Shown in pieces: positions 24,962 to 37,663 of a DNA stretch of 64,000 nt (its first letter is position 1; every line of letters starts with the position of its first letter). The position numbers were made by a program, and so were the translations under genes. Below the pieces are notes generated by a model that worked only from the letters and a program-made list of their open reading frames with translations, did not search any database and was not told where the DNA came from. The stretch spans positions 487,870-551,869 of the forward strand of contig JXTB01000112.1 in the NCBI GenBank assembly GCA_002914805.1. The letters run 5' to 3'. Source of the DNA: Parasponia andersonii (taxonomy: Eukaryota; Streptophyta; Magnoliopsida; Rosales; Cannabaceae).

Positions 24962-26814
24962 CGACGTTCTCTCTCTCTCTCTCCTACGCACGCTCGGCCG
25001 AGAACCGAGGAAGTCGCCGCTGGCGAAGCTCCATCGTGCCGCGCTAAGTCGACATCGACCTGCTGCCACCATCAGAGAAGACGAAGTGGCTCATTTTGGA
25101 TTTTTGGCCGCCGGCGACGATTCCGACGTTCGACCTCAAACATGGCTCATTGAATTTGTCTCGTCGCAATGATTGTTAAAGTATATATATCTTAACCCTA
25201 TAATGCTCGAATCAAAAGTTGTCATTTTGGAATATTTTGAGCTTGAGTTGACTTTTTGATCCGGCAGTTGGATTGTGTTTTTGTTGTCATTTTTGGATTG
25301 TATTCAGAAAATGGGAAAGTTTGATATATATATATATATATATTGCCTATGTTTGGTGATTGGCACAAAAATCGAGATCGGACGATCGAGATTTACATCG
25401 ATTTGCGTGCCACCTGTCCAGTGTGGGCCCGGACTTGAATTTGACAAGTTGTATGTCTAACTTAACTATTTTGGGTGCGAGGAATTCAGTGAAGAAGTCC
25501 GTTTGTAGAATTAAAGTTCCGGTGAGAAGTTGGTTTTTCACAAGAGGACGATCGAGGGCTTGGAATTAGTTCCCGACCCTCCGGGCGATCGTCAACGACA
25601 TCTTGAAGATTCATTAGTGTGGTATCGCTATTCGAGTGAGATAGGGACTTAATTACCCCTGTTTTATATCGTTTTTGAATAAAACTTATTTTCTACAACA
25701 TATGAGAACAAATGTGATTTTTAGTTTTCTTGAACATCTGTGATGGAAATTGATTGTATGATGTATATATATTGTATTACTCTAGAAATTTTCTGAGTGC
25801 ACACTATTTTAGGTATATTAAAAATAGGGCCATTATGCTACCCGTTTTCCTATAAAACCTAATATGCTGATTTTATTGAAAAACCTGAGTATGATTATTT
25901 TCACACTTCAGTTCTGTATTGCACGTGTCATAGGATCATACATGAGCACCGTGTTAGCATCGTGGGTTTACAGTGTGGAACTGCATGCTCCACCGTCGGT
26001 GTAGAGTTTGTAAACTCGCAGAGGTTTTGTTACTTCTGATTACCTCTCTATTTGGCAAGCGTAGGAAATTCGGTTATCCTTCCAGGTTTGGTAGGCGACG
26101 CATGAGTGTCCCCTCCGGGTATAGGCTTAGGTGTCAGGCAAGCTGTTAGGCATACTTAGTGCTATCGTCCTGGGTTTCCATAGATGAGAGGATGTGAGCT
26201 CATGGGTATGGGTTGATTTGTGTGATGTGCATATGAATTGAATGATTTTGATTATACTACTATATATATATATATGTATGTTTTAGACTAAACTAAACTT
26301 GCAGGAATTCTCCATCACTAAAATATTTTCGACCGAGTAATTGTTTTTTCTACTGAGCATTTTATGCTCACCCCTCTACCTTCTTCTTCAGGTGGTGTTC
26401 AGTGCGATCTTGGTGATCAAGAGAAGTAAGAGGTTATTTTGACTGTAGTTCGTTTCTTGGTAATGCTAGACGCTTGTTGTTGTGGTGTTTGGATTGTTTG
26501 AGTTTTGTGTTAGCATTGAACCAAGATTATTACTTTCTATTTTGTCCAAAAACTTATGTATGCCATTCTGGGATTTGAGTTTCGTGGTGGACGATGATAA
26601 TGCTTGGATTTATATTTGACTTCGCGTTTTTAAATTATTATTCGGTCTATGTTTAATGGTGTATACGAACTGTAGGAGTGGTTCACGTGATGAAATTCTG
26701 ATTATTTTATTTAAATTGACCTTTTTATAAAACAAGAACTTTTGACACTTTTCAAATAAATCAAAGAATTTTCCATCTTTGTGAAATTCCCTTTCTGAGT
26801 TTTGAGTCGTGACA
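24640..26814 (-). mobile_element. LTR-like element B (about 2.2 kb), related to element A, inverted
   Basis: On the minus strand it starts TGTCACGACTCAAAACTC at 26814. It is flanked by a perfect 6-bp repeat, GTAATA on the plus strand (24634-24639, 26815-26820). The same ordered landmarks as element A (5706-7760) are present: CACCTGAAG followed by GGGGTGAGC (about 26396-26360), CGGATCAAAAAGTCAACTC (about 25265-25240), then a GC-rich segment (about 24960-25130) beside a (CT)n run (24920-24959). No retrotransposon proteins are encoded. The terminal dinucleotides are not a clean TG...CA pair, so solo LTR is a hypothesis. Confidence 0.5.
24920..24959. repeat. (CT)n microsatellite
   Basis: An uninterrupted CT run directly read. 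It generates the artefactual Arg/Glu- and Ser/Leu-repeat open frames on the two strands here. Confidence 0.95.
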
Positions 26815-26820
26815 GTAATA

Positions 26821-28725
26821 TTTGACCTATTGAAGATTATATATTTTCATACACAAAGGCTTAGTTAAGTAGAAATATGGTAAAGAATTTTCCATTACAA
26901 AATGGTAAAGAATTTGAAAAGTAACATCTTATGAAATTGAAAATGAGTGCTTTATTTGAATTTGAAATCGAAAATTATAATAATAACAATTGTTACCAAA
27001 TAAGGTCAAGCTTTCTTAACTTTGAATTGATACTCCGTCATTTATTTTTCTGATCCTGTATTAAAGCATTCAACCATCTAATTCATACTTGCAAATAGCT
27101 AATTTTAGGGATAACTGTATTTTTTCCCACGTTATTTTGTGTTTATCCTTAAGTTGATCATATAATTTCAGGTACCATCAGGTTTCTTAGACTAACAAAC
27201 TTGTCCCTTTGGATAGGTTTTTCTCAGAATTTTTCGTTAGAAACATATCAATTAACAAATTCATCAATTCTAACATAGTTCTGAGAGTAGTTTCTGAGAG
27301 TAGTTTTTTTTTTTTTTTTTCAAATTGATGGTTACTAACATATCAGAAGGGATAGTACTTTTGTTTTTATTTGTTAGTTTAATGGCATAAATTTGTCATT
27401 CTTGAAAATTCATGATACCCATCTTAAAAAAAAAATACATTTTTATCAAAATTTTCATTTTTTGGGGTCTTCACATCCAATTTTTACTTAATAATAATGA
27501 TTGCATTTTGATATTAATATCAAAATTTTCATTTTCTGGATCATCATCCAATTTCACCTGATATTTATAATTGCATTTCAATATTAGTATCAAAATTTTC
27601 ATTCAATTAATTATAATTTACTTATTTTTTAACAGATCCTTAATTTTAGGGGTATAAATGAAAAAAAAAGTATGTACTTTTTGCAATTCAAATAAAAAAA
27701 AATTTTAAATGTTTGCAACACTATACTTCCAAGTTTCAAAATTTTAAAATTATACCATGCACATGAAATGATGAATTTACCCTCAGATAAACACTAAAAT
27801 TGAATTAAGGTTTGCTTGTCATGTTAAAAAGTGACATTTATTTCATAACATCGCTCTCTAAAATTTAGTTGTTAATCTTTTTTTTTTTGGTTGAAGGTTT
27901 ATCTCATTTTATTTTGATTTAGTAATATTTTATTTATTTTTGTTGTTTAATAACCTTGATATAAGGGGCAATTCTGTCTTTCAATAGCAGAAAAAATATC
28001 CAAAATCCATGCCGATGATATGATTGTTTGAAAATTTTCTATTTAAAGAACTCAAAACTAGTATTTGTTCTACATTTTGAGAAATACAACGAACAAATAT
28101 TTGGGGGATTTTAGTATACATTTAAAAGTGCGAATGACCTTCTAATTAGGACATAAATCTCTATTTTTTTTTTCAATAAATTGAAATTTGCATTCAACAA
28201 AGAAATAATTCAATACTATAATCTACTTAATACAATAATCAAAATACAAATAACTCATCATAGTAAATGAATAATCAGCAAAATCATTGCATTCGATTAA
28301 CAATCTGGGAAGGAATACAAAATCTAACAACATGTGTAACTAGAACTTTATGAGACATATCTCTTAGTTCTTCAAAATCATCCTCTGCTATTAAAGTTGA
28401 TTTTTCCGACTGATACTCTAATGAATCTTTTGTATAAATTGATTTTAAACTATATAAAATCTTCCAGATTTGGATTTGAAAAGTTCCAAATCTAAAAGAT
28501 AGTCTTGGAAAACTATATGAAAATAAATAAAACACATATAAGTCTATAATCACGTAGGATAAAGTAAATAATATATCTAAATTTGAGATGACTCATGCCT
28601 TCTTACATGTGCAATGATTATTGAAAACGGAAAAAAAAAAAAAAAGAAGAAAACAACAGAAAGTCCTGGCAGAAAGGAAAACTAGCAATATACGGGAAGA
28701 AGGAGATTTCTTTAGACCTAAGAAG
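26821..28725. other. Intergenic, nothing recognised
   Basis: AT-rich. The word ATCAAAATTTTCATTTT recurs around 27440-27600 (three loose copies), suggesting a small degenerate repeat. No gene supported. Confidence 0.5.
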
Positions 28726-28736
28726 AGTAGCTAGGG

Positions 28737-28938
28737 GAGACGAAGTGGGTTGAATCAAATGGTAAGAGCACCCATTATCTACAATCTTGGTTCTAGGTTT
28801 GAGTCACATAAGGATAAACGTAAAAATATATTATCCTTAATTCGGTAGAACGAGGATTATATAACAATAAATATTTTCTTTTAATTTATAAAAAGTGGAG
28901 GTTAAGCCCCATTTTAAAAAAATAAAAATAAAAAAAAA
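28737..28938 (+). mobile_element. tRNA-derived SINE, plus orientation
   Basis: The A-box-like TTGAATCAAATGGTAAGAGC and B-box-like CTAGGTTTGAGTCAC are followed by an A-rich tail. The element is flanked by a perfect 11-bp duplication AGTAGCTAGGG (28726-28736 and 28939-28949). It is the same family as the minus-strand copy at 23744-23966. Confidence 0.75.
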
Positions 28939-28949
28939 AGTAGCTAGGG

Positions 28950-31421
28950 CTTTAATAGTAGCTCAGACTTGCTTATTTTATTTTCAGAAATTACAATTTG
29001 TCTCGATCCTTATAAATAAATAAATAAATAAACTGACGAAAACTTAATATGGTACGAAGCCATGAAACGTTTGCCGACATCCAAAAAGAGGAGAGAGTTA
29101 CTATATATATATATATATATATATATACTTTTAATTAAACATCGAATTTTTGAGTTACTGTATTGGATATGAACTGATTCAGCTGAGAAGAAAGGTTATA
29201 GTCGTCCCTTGCTGTAAATGGAGCCTGTGACTCAAAACGTTGTCGTATCATTATTTGAGGCCCCATTATCTGCTGTGTCATGGCCAAAACCAGGTGTCTA
29301 TAAGCTAGAACAAATACTATATTTCAGGTTATGTCTTTCTCTAGGAAGTTGGAAATACAGACATATAAATGTTTCAGACCTTATTGAACATCAATATTTG
29401 GTCCCATATCTGGGATATTCCATACTAGTTATTTGGATATTCAGCCATCAAAATCTAACGGGGTTTCATTAATATTACTTTTATACGAACCTGACACTCC
29501 TCTAACATATGTATATTTTGCTTGGTCTTGGTCTTTAGTATTCACTTTAAGTTAATTTTTGTTTATCTGATAATTGCTTTTTCGTAAATTATAAGCTAAT
29601 TTACTTGCTTTACATTGTAGTGATGTCAATACATACAAGGCACATGCCACCATAAAATGATTAAAAAAGCTATGGTAGAGAATGGAATACCTAGATGTGT
29701 AGCATATATGTGTGGTGTATGGATCTTCATAAGGTGGATTATTAATGTTGATATATATATTTCGATCATTGCAATGATGCCGACTCAAATCTGAAATTTA
29801 TTGCGAACAAAATAAATAATTTATCATTTCACCGAAAATTCAGTGATACCGACATAATATGGTTGAATTTTAATCTTAGAGTTTCAAAGATTTATCCTTT
29901 GGACACGAAAAACTATGTAAGTAAATAGAAAGTAATGGTGTGAATTCTGAATTCTGCTTTTAAAATATACATATTTGGAAGTCGATCTTAATTTTTTTTA
30001 GTCTTCTTAAATTGTTGACTAAGAATAGAAAAAGAATAATAATACTCGACTGCAATAGAATGTTACGTTGCTCCAAAATTATTGGTTAATCTAACGTGAG
30101 ACAGAGGGTATATGATCTTGTTTGTTCTTTACCATCGAGAATTTCAAACACTTGGGTTTGGAATTATAGTTGAAGTCTTGATAAGACCTTGACTCTTGGC
30201 ACCGAGTTTGGGAAAAATTCCTCAATTTGGGTTAAAAATTATTGATTAATGGTATTTAATTGTTTAATTTGCTCAATGTCAATCAACTTTGCATATTTTT
30301 TTCCTCCAAAATCAAGATCTCAATCTTGTAAAAGAGGTTAAACAAGGTCCCACTCTTAATGGAGACGAAAATAATATTATTCAAAATTTTTTTTTTTTTA
30401 ATAAAGAAAGTGAGTACTTTTTAGTGTGTTCACTATTACGAATTAAAAAGTGACAAGGGTAAGTAAGACCAGGCAGAAAAATAGGCGATTTGTAGTGTGA
30501 TTTCCCAGCATATTGAGGTTACCGTCAAACAAAGTAAGTGATATTCTTCTGAGTGGTGCAAACTGGAAGTCGCTTTCAGGGGGCCGATTAGTTTCAAAAG
30601 ATATAAATAATCCTATTTGGTTGAAGGAGCTGAGTGCTAACTTTAGGTATTTTTCCAGCAGAGTTTAATTGCTCTTCTACTAAAATAGATAAAATGGTAG
30701 TTAGCGTTCCACAGTACCTACAATAACTGACATTTTGGGAATTGATAATGCATGATCAAGATCACCACAAATATACTGGTACAACGGTTATGAGGTCTCT
30801 AATCAACCCTCTTTTATGATGCACCTAAAATTCATTACTCCATAACCTCACTTTTAATTTCACCCGTGACTCTAAGATTTCTGTAAAATAATAAAGAGAA
30901 TGGAGAGCGAGATGACACCAATGATTCTCATATTCTTTATATAAAAAAGAAACATATGAATAAACTATTTTCTTTTTTTTTTTTTTTAATAAAAAGAAAA
31001 ACATAGTTGTTCATCATCGGCATGGGAAATAGAATTAGATTTTGTGGGTCCTTGTCGATCAACAGTTTCGAATAATTAACCATGTCACTCGTGACTGTAA
31101 CACTCTTATCACTAGAAAATGTGGTGGTATAGTAGAAAGAAGGAAAAAAGAAGTAATCCACTAGCAGTGAATCTTGTGTTATTGGACCGTCCAAATTGTA
31201 CGAAATTCTGTTGGATTAGAATCGCGTTTGATTTTGATGTAACTAGTCCTATATACCGATCTGTCATTTAGAATCGTGAAAACATGAATCCTATGTAGTA
31301 TCAAGACTCGTGTGATAGCGCTATGATGATTTGGTTGCTGTGAATTTGTTATAGTACTTTTATGCTTATATACGAGACAGTTACTTGCTGCTTAAGAAAT
31401 TCTTCCATCAAAATTTGAAGG

Positions 31422-31425
<4 letters not shown>
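28950..31425. other. Intergenic, nothing recognised
   Basis: AT-rich, with (AT)n at about 29102-29127 and an (AAAT)n run at about 29010-29031. Open frames at 29218-29472 and 29552-29788 lack recognisable domains or gene context. Confidence 0.5.

Positions 31426-31473
<48 letters not shown>
31426..31473. repeat. (GA)n microsatellite, about 48 nt
   Basis: An uninterrupted GA run directly read. It marks the left edge of the repeat island that extends to about 50 kb. Confidence 0.95.
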
Positions 31474-31477
<4 letters not shown>

Positions 31478-31479
31478 TA

Positions 31480-32900
31480 ACCATTATTTATAATATTTTT
31501 AGGAGTTTTCATGGTAAAAAAATTTGCGAACGTTGGTCAAAAAGTTTTTGATGCTTGTAAAAATATTACCTTAAAAAAGATTTTGTCAAAAAGTCATTTA
31601 GGCCCAAATTACTCTTATTTATGTCCTTTGTGAAAGTTAAGCCTTGGACTGCATTTTTGGAAAAGAACTGGAAGTATATGGTGGGCTTAGGTTTTTCCAA
31701 ATCTGGTTTCAGATTATTTAGAAAAGTACCACTTTTAATGTTTTAGACAAATGTCATTTTTTAAAATAGTAACTAGTAACTAGTAACCAGTTTTTGAGAG
31801 TACTGGGAACTATTAACCAAAGATATTTATAACTGATAGATATAATTGATAACTAGTAACTGGTAACCAGTTTTTAGACATTGGTAACTATTTCAAAAAT
31901 GATTCTTTCCTAATTTTGTTTTGAAAAGTTGTATGTTTCTAAAAAAGTGGTACAGGAATTAGAAAAACAACTATGACCCCCTATAATTTTGTAATTATTT
32001 TTTATTTTTGTAGGTAAAAGTGTTAGAAAACTATACCCTTTCCCATAACCTATAGGGAAAAGTTCACAAATACTCGTTTTTAAAACTATATTTCCATAAA
32101 TATCTATTTTTATTTTTATTTCATGAATACCCATTTTGTTAGAAATATAGACCACCAGCGTTTTACATATAAAATGTGTACTCTGGTATACATTTCATAT
32201 ATTAAGTGTATACTATGGTATATATTTCATGAATAAAAATAAGACCAAAAATTGGAGTACATTTCAAAATATATACCATAGGTTAAATTTATAATAAAAA
32301 AAATGTAAACCATGGTAAATATTAACATTGTAAATATATACTGTTTACATTTTACACATGAAATGTATACTGCATGGGTAAAAATTTATATTGTAAATGT
32401 ATACTACTCATATTTTGCACATAAAATGTGTATCCAAAAAGGTATTTTTGAAAGAAAAATTAGAAACGGGTATTTTAGAAAATAAGTTATAAAAACAAGT
32501 ACACAGTGTAAATTTCGCTAATCTATATGTAACTTTAAAATCAGAAGGCCCAAAACATGTTTGGTTCACCACAAGGGTTTCTAACACTTTTAGGTATAAA
32601 AAACTAAAAGAATTACAAAAATATGGAAGTCAGCCTTTTTTTCAAAATTTTATACAATTTTTTATTAGAAAAATATCATTTTTTAATTTTTTTTAGAAAA
32701 ATACTATTTTAAAAATAGTTATTAGTTACTGGTTACTAGTTATATATTAGTTATAAATACTTTTAGTTATTAGTTACCAATTTTTAGAAACTATTACCAG
32801 TTACTAGTTAATTTTTTAAAAATGACATTTTAAAAAAATGGTATTCTTTTAATAAAAACTATACCGTATCTTACAAAAATGCTAACCACCGTGTTTTTAA
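31480..32900. mobile_element. Nested inverted-repeat element
   Basis: Outer arms: TAACTAGTAACCAG-rich sequence at about 31760-31900 is mirrored at about 32710-32820. GTAAAAGTGTTAGAAA (about 32013-32028) is mirrored by TTTCTAACACTTTTAGG (about 32578). Inside lies a second inverted-repeat unit, about 32056-32516, whose arms both contain ACTTG/ACTCGTTTTTA...ATACCCRTTT. Its core carries loosely repeated GTATACTRTGGTATACATTT words. The first 160 bases resemble about 46665-46840. No protein is encoded. Boundaries are approximate. Confidence 0.55.
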
Positions 32901-34079
32901 CATTTTTTTTTCCGAAAAATACCATTTAATGTCCAATTTCCCCTTACCACATTAGGGTAGAAAACTTTGAAGGACGAAAAATTTGTCAAAATCTGGCCAA
33001 TCACCCATAATTTGGGGTTAACGCTCCAATATAAGATAGGGATAATTATCACGTTAAAAGATAAAACAAAAACCCTTTGGTTTTTGAGTTATTTGCCCCC
33101 CCCAAACAAAAAAAGAAAAAAAAATCCAAAAAAATCCGACTTTTCACTTTACAAAATAATATTATGATATTTTATATTTATGCAAATTTGTACCCTACAA
33201 TAGCCAATTTTGATATTCAAACATTAAAATGACAATACTATCCCTTATTAACTTAATAAAAATAGTGTTAAAAACTAATATAATTTTTATTTAAAAAGAG
33301 TTGGAAAAATAAAAAAAATTATGAGATGTTTTTTTTGATAAAAAACTTAGAATTTAAAAGTTTTTAATTATTTAGAAAAAAACGTATCTGTATCTTTTAC
33401 ATCTCTCACAATATAAATTTGTAAAAATTTGAAATGTGAGTATATTATTTTACAAAATTGAAAATTTTGGATTTTTTTTTCCACAAAAAAGTCAAAAGTC
33501 ATAGTGTATTTATTTGTCATTATCAATATAAGATAATTGACATTTTGGAAAGGAAAAAATGTAAGGCTTTTAAATAGCATAAAAATGAAAATTACATAAA
33601 ATACTTTGAATAAATGGAAAGAGAATGGAAGAGAAATAAGAAACAATGAGTGAAGAAAAGACTAAGTTTTCGTTTATGTGTAATTAATTGATATGTGAAT
33701 ACATATAAAGAAAAAATTATTCATTTTTCAATCTCTTTTCTCTTCGTTATAGATTACACATGGACACAAAGATTAGATTCTAGAAATTAATGAAATGGTT
33801 CAATAAGTGAAAAGGCAGACACAATAATGTTAATGTCAATTGAAAGATAAGTCAACTAACCCCATCACTGCCAAACCTCTTTGACTAACTTATCTAAGTT
33901 TCAAAGGCAATTAAAATAGAAAATACACTGAATCAAATCATCTAATTCAAAAATGAAAGCCACTATAATTTAGTATGATTAATTGTCATCATTTAGGTGT
34001 GATTGACTTTTTCGATAGTAATATCAATTTAAGATTCAAATTCGGTTGCTCCTCATATTGGGGCCTGAGGCAACTTTTG
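32901..34079. other. Intergenic, nothing recognised
   Basis: AT-rich DNA with no supported gene, RNA or clear element. Confidence 0.5.
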
Positions 34080-34252
34080 TCGAGAAAAGGACATAGATAA
34101 GACTAATATAATTTTTTTAGGACTATATTGAAATAATGACCATTTTGGGACTAAAACTTAGGATCTAACAGAGAGAAAAAATGGGATTCCATGTCTGCCC
34201 TTGGCCAAAAGGACTTGACAGGCAATAGAAATTATTATTGACAAGAGATAGC

Positions 34253-34844
34253 TAGAGATGTAAAGTGGGCCAGACTGGCCCACATTTGATAAGCCTATAT
34301 GTACTTTGTACCGGGCCTAGACCTGGCCTTCTTAAAATATGGGTCGGGTTGGCAGGACCCATATTCTTATTAAGGGGTCTGGCATAGCCCACAATCCCAT
34401 TCCATATTTTATGCGGGTTTAAGTAGGTTGTGCTTATGTGGGCCGAATATGGGCCACAATATGGGCCTAATTTCGTTGTTGTTTTATGCTTTAATATATC
34501 AAATATGGGCCTACAATCTATTCATATTCTTTTAAAATTTGAATAAATTGAAAAATAAATAAATAAATAACATTAAAAGCATATAAATGAAAATATTTAA
34601 TTAAGATTTTTTAAAATCTTAATTAAGAAATATATTTAAAATTATATATAATGACTAATTAGGGACCAGTAGAAATATGGCTGGGCCCACCCTATTGGCC
34701 TATAACTGAGGCTCAGCCTATCCCCTATTATATGTAATGGGTTGGCCCAAGCCCACATAATATGGACCTAGGCTGGGCCAGTATTGTGCTTTTTCTTCAG
34801 AATATGGGCCGACCTACAAAACTCGACCCACATTGACATCTCTA
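34253..34844. mobile_element. hAT-type insertion, 592 bp, nested in copy 1
   Basis: The left end is TAGAGATGTAAAGTGGG. The right end on the other strand is TAGAGATGTCAATGTGGG. It is flanked by an 8-bp duplication GAGATAGC / GAGACAGC (34245-34252 and 34845-34852). The unoccupied site is visible in copy 2 near 40635 (GGTGACAGCTTG), which confirms the insertion. The interior is rich in GGGCC/GGCCC blocks, as in the remnant at 1-154. Confidence 0.88.
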
Positions 34845-36338
34845 GAGACAGCTTGTTGTCATTTCATTTTGACACATTTTCTCCTCTTTTTCCCTTCTAT
34901 TTTCTTTCTCTCTCATTTCTTCTTCTTCAGTTCTCTATCTAAAACTAAATCTTGAGTTTCTATCCCACGAGCAATATGAACTACTTTTTCCTCTCTTTTC
35001 TAATTAATCTTTCTATCTCGCCATGTCTTTTCTTTTTTACCTCCATTTTTTTTTTCTCTTTTTCCTATATTCTCGTTGTCTCTATCTCTTCTTATTGATG
35101 GTTTCTTTCTCTCTTTCTCTATTTCTTTAGCTCTTTATTACTCTATTTCTTAACAATTATTTTACTATTTTATAAAAAAAAAACTCAGTTGGAAAGAAGT
35201 TTGGATTATTTCGGGGGATTTTTCATATTTTTGAGTTAAGTAATGAAGTTTTATTCCAGAATAGTTTTTCATTAATATTTGAAGGTGGTCTATAATTTTG
35301 ATCTGGGTATTATTGTGAAAAAAATTTTATGCTTTAGTATATTCATCGTCTTCTTAATATATTATAAATCTCGTTGTAGGTCCAAATGATCACGACATAT
35401 GATTAAGATTAACCTGATCTTAGATCAATATCCTTTTGACTTGTCGTCAAGGTCTTGAAGTTAAAAACATATTGACCATAAGATAGGTCAATATAATATT
35501 GACCTAAAATCATTATGATACTGATTTTGGGGGTCAATTTAATCTTGACCTATGTTCATAATATTTTGACCAATATGTCATCATTATCAGATAATTGTAA
35601 TCCTGACTGATCAATTCTTTTAATTTACTTATTTCATAGGAATGGTAAGTACTATTATGTTTGTGAAGTATAATGATCATTGGGACGAAAATAATGTTTA
35701 GACTACTTGTGAAAGCATAGGCATTTTGGTTCCAATTTACTCATCATACGTTTGTTTGAAGTCGTTTCTCCTTTCTTTTAAATGTATGAACTTATGTGAT
35801 AAGGAAGACATTATTTCGTCTTAGGATAAGGTTTTTGTGTTATTTTCTAGACGCGTGATCAAGATTTTCTTGATTTTTGGTCAAAATATTCCTGACTTGG
35901 GGGTAGTAAACTTTTGTCTGGGATTTGAAGAAAATTGCATAAGACATTATAGAAATTTTTTTCCACTACGTTAGGTCAAAAACTTATAGACCTTTAGGCC
36001 AAAATTTTACTTGACCTTGGGTCAAGTTTTACATGATCTAGACTGAAGTGGTATTTGGCATCTTGAACAGTGGTAAAGTTATTTTTGACATAGAGTTAAG
36101 TTGTTCTTAACTTAAGGTCAAGATAGTCCTGAATGTGGAACAAGTTATTTTTGACCTGAAATAATAAATAAGGTCTTTATCAAATGAGCTGAATTTCATT
36201 GAAACATCCATTGAATGGATAAGTTTTGGCAAAATAATTATTATATAGATACCAATAAACATAAGTAAAAACTACATATTGTTCAACAACCATAGAAACC
36301 ACAAGCAAAAAAGAATAAATAAGAATTGCCTGAGCCAC

Positions 36339-36527
36339 AACCAAAATAAAATATTGTCTTTGCTTCGCTAAATTGGCTCTTCCTTTTCTATCAATTTCGG
36401 CATAGTCCTCGCATTTCTACAATCTATGATAATACAACTTAAATGCAAGTTTATAGTGGAAGCATTCTATTCTCTAGGCATTAACATTAGCAATTGGCTT
36501 GTTGGACAACAGGAACTCAACATACAT
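36339..36527 (-). pseudogene. Unidentified protein remnant, copy 1
   Basis: The minus strand reads a 63-codon frame that aligns without gaps after the first residues to 42114-42305 in copy 2. Conserved residues include EFLLS-KPI, YKLA and YAEIDRK. In-frame stops interrupt it, including a TAG at 36476-36474 shared with copy 2. Substitution in the frame keeps hydrophobic and aromatic positions, which suggests former coding. I do not recognise the family. It could be a transposon protein or a captured host exon. Confidence 0.45.
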
Positions 36528-37479
36528 GATGACAATTAGACCACAGTCTCTGCTGAAAAATAGTAAAATATTAAGTTAAATAAAACACTATTAAGTGAGG
36601 GTCAAGTAACCCTAAACCTAAGCACTATTAAGTGAGGGTCAAGTGACCCTAGACCTTAGGTCAAGTTCTCCTTAACCTCGAATGAAGTAATCTTTGACCC
36701 TAACTCAAGAACTTTATATCTCTATATTAAGGATTACTTGATCCTAAATTTTAAAAACTCAATTTAACATAATTATTTACTAATCCATTATTCTGAGGTC
36801 AAGATAGTCTTGACTTGTGGTGGACATAGTTTTGACTATATGTAAATAAAAGGTCATGATTTTCTTGACTTTGTTCAAGAAATCTTGTCATTGGTCAAGA
36901 GCTTCTTAAACCAAGTCAAGCGCACTTTCACCTAGGTCAATATATTCTTGACTTTATATTTAAGAATGCAAAAATAGAATAAAAATTTTATAAAATGATG
37001 AGCACAAAATTGACTAAAATAATGAACTCAAAATCAACCAACAAAACACACAAATAAACTATAACCGAAAAAATATGTACAAATAAAAACATCAAAAGGC
37101 CTTCAACCAAGAAACAAAGACCAAAATACCTTTACCATCACTTGTCTCCCATACATTTCTCAATAATCCTCAAAACCCAAAACCTAACTTTGACCAAATA
37201 ATCTTCATCCTGACTAGAGAAAATAGAAAAAAAAAAAAAAAAAAATGGAAAAAAAAAAAAAACAAACAAAAACAAAAAAAAAAAAACCCTAAAAAAAAAA
37301 TGAAACAAAGTTTCAAAAATCATAGCTTTCTATACTCAAGATCACAATACAAAAATAAACCCTTTTTTTATCCTTAATAAAAATAAAACAATACAAAAAA
37401 AATAAAAATCATAGCTTTTCACCATACTCAAAGTCACTATATAAAAAAAGACATTTTTTTTTCCAAATAAGAATATTGT

Positions 37480-37663
37480 AAAGTAGGCGGCTTTCACAGT
37501 ATCCTTGCCCTTACTCTTTGAATATGGGGTTTCTTTGATGAACTCACCGATGACTTGGATTTTGATGACAACGATGACTTCAAAGGCGATGAATTCATGG
37601 GCTGTTTTGAAGTTCTTGATCTCATCCCACCGCAACTTCCCAACAGATAGGTTTTCGCCATTT
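37480..37663 (-). pseudogene. Possible N-terminal coding remnant of the long-TIR element, copy 1
   Basis: The minus strand opens with ATG at about 37663 and encodes MAKT followed by a Ser/Lys-rich segment containing NSSPLKS and KSKSSV. Copy 2 repeats the same segment at about 43200-43385 (MAKT, then a stop, then NSSPLKSLLSSKFKS in another frame). The conservation between copies is visible, but the product is unknown and both versions look broken. Confidence 0.35.

Noticed and set aside
24629-25172. Open frames with Arg-Glu or Ser-Leu runs
   Set aside because: Caused by the (CT)n microsatellite inside LTR-like element B; no protein family features.
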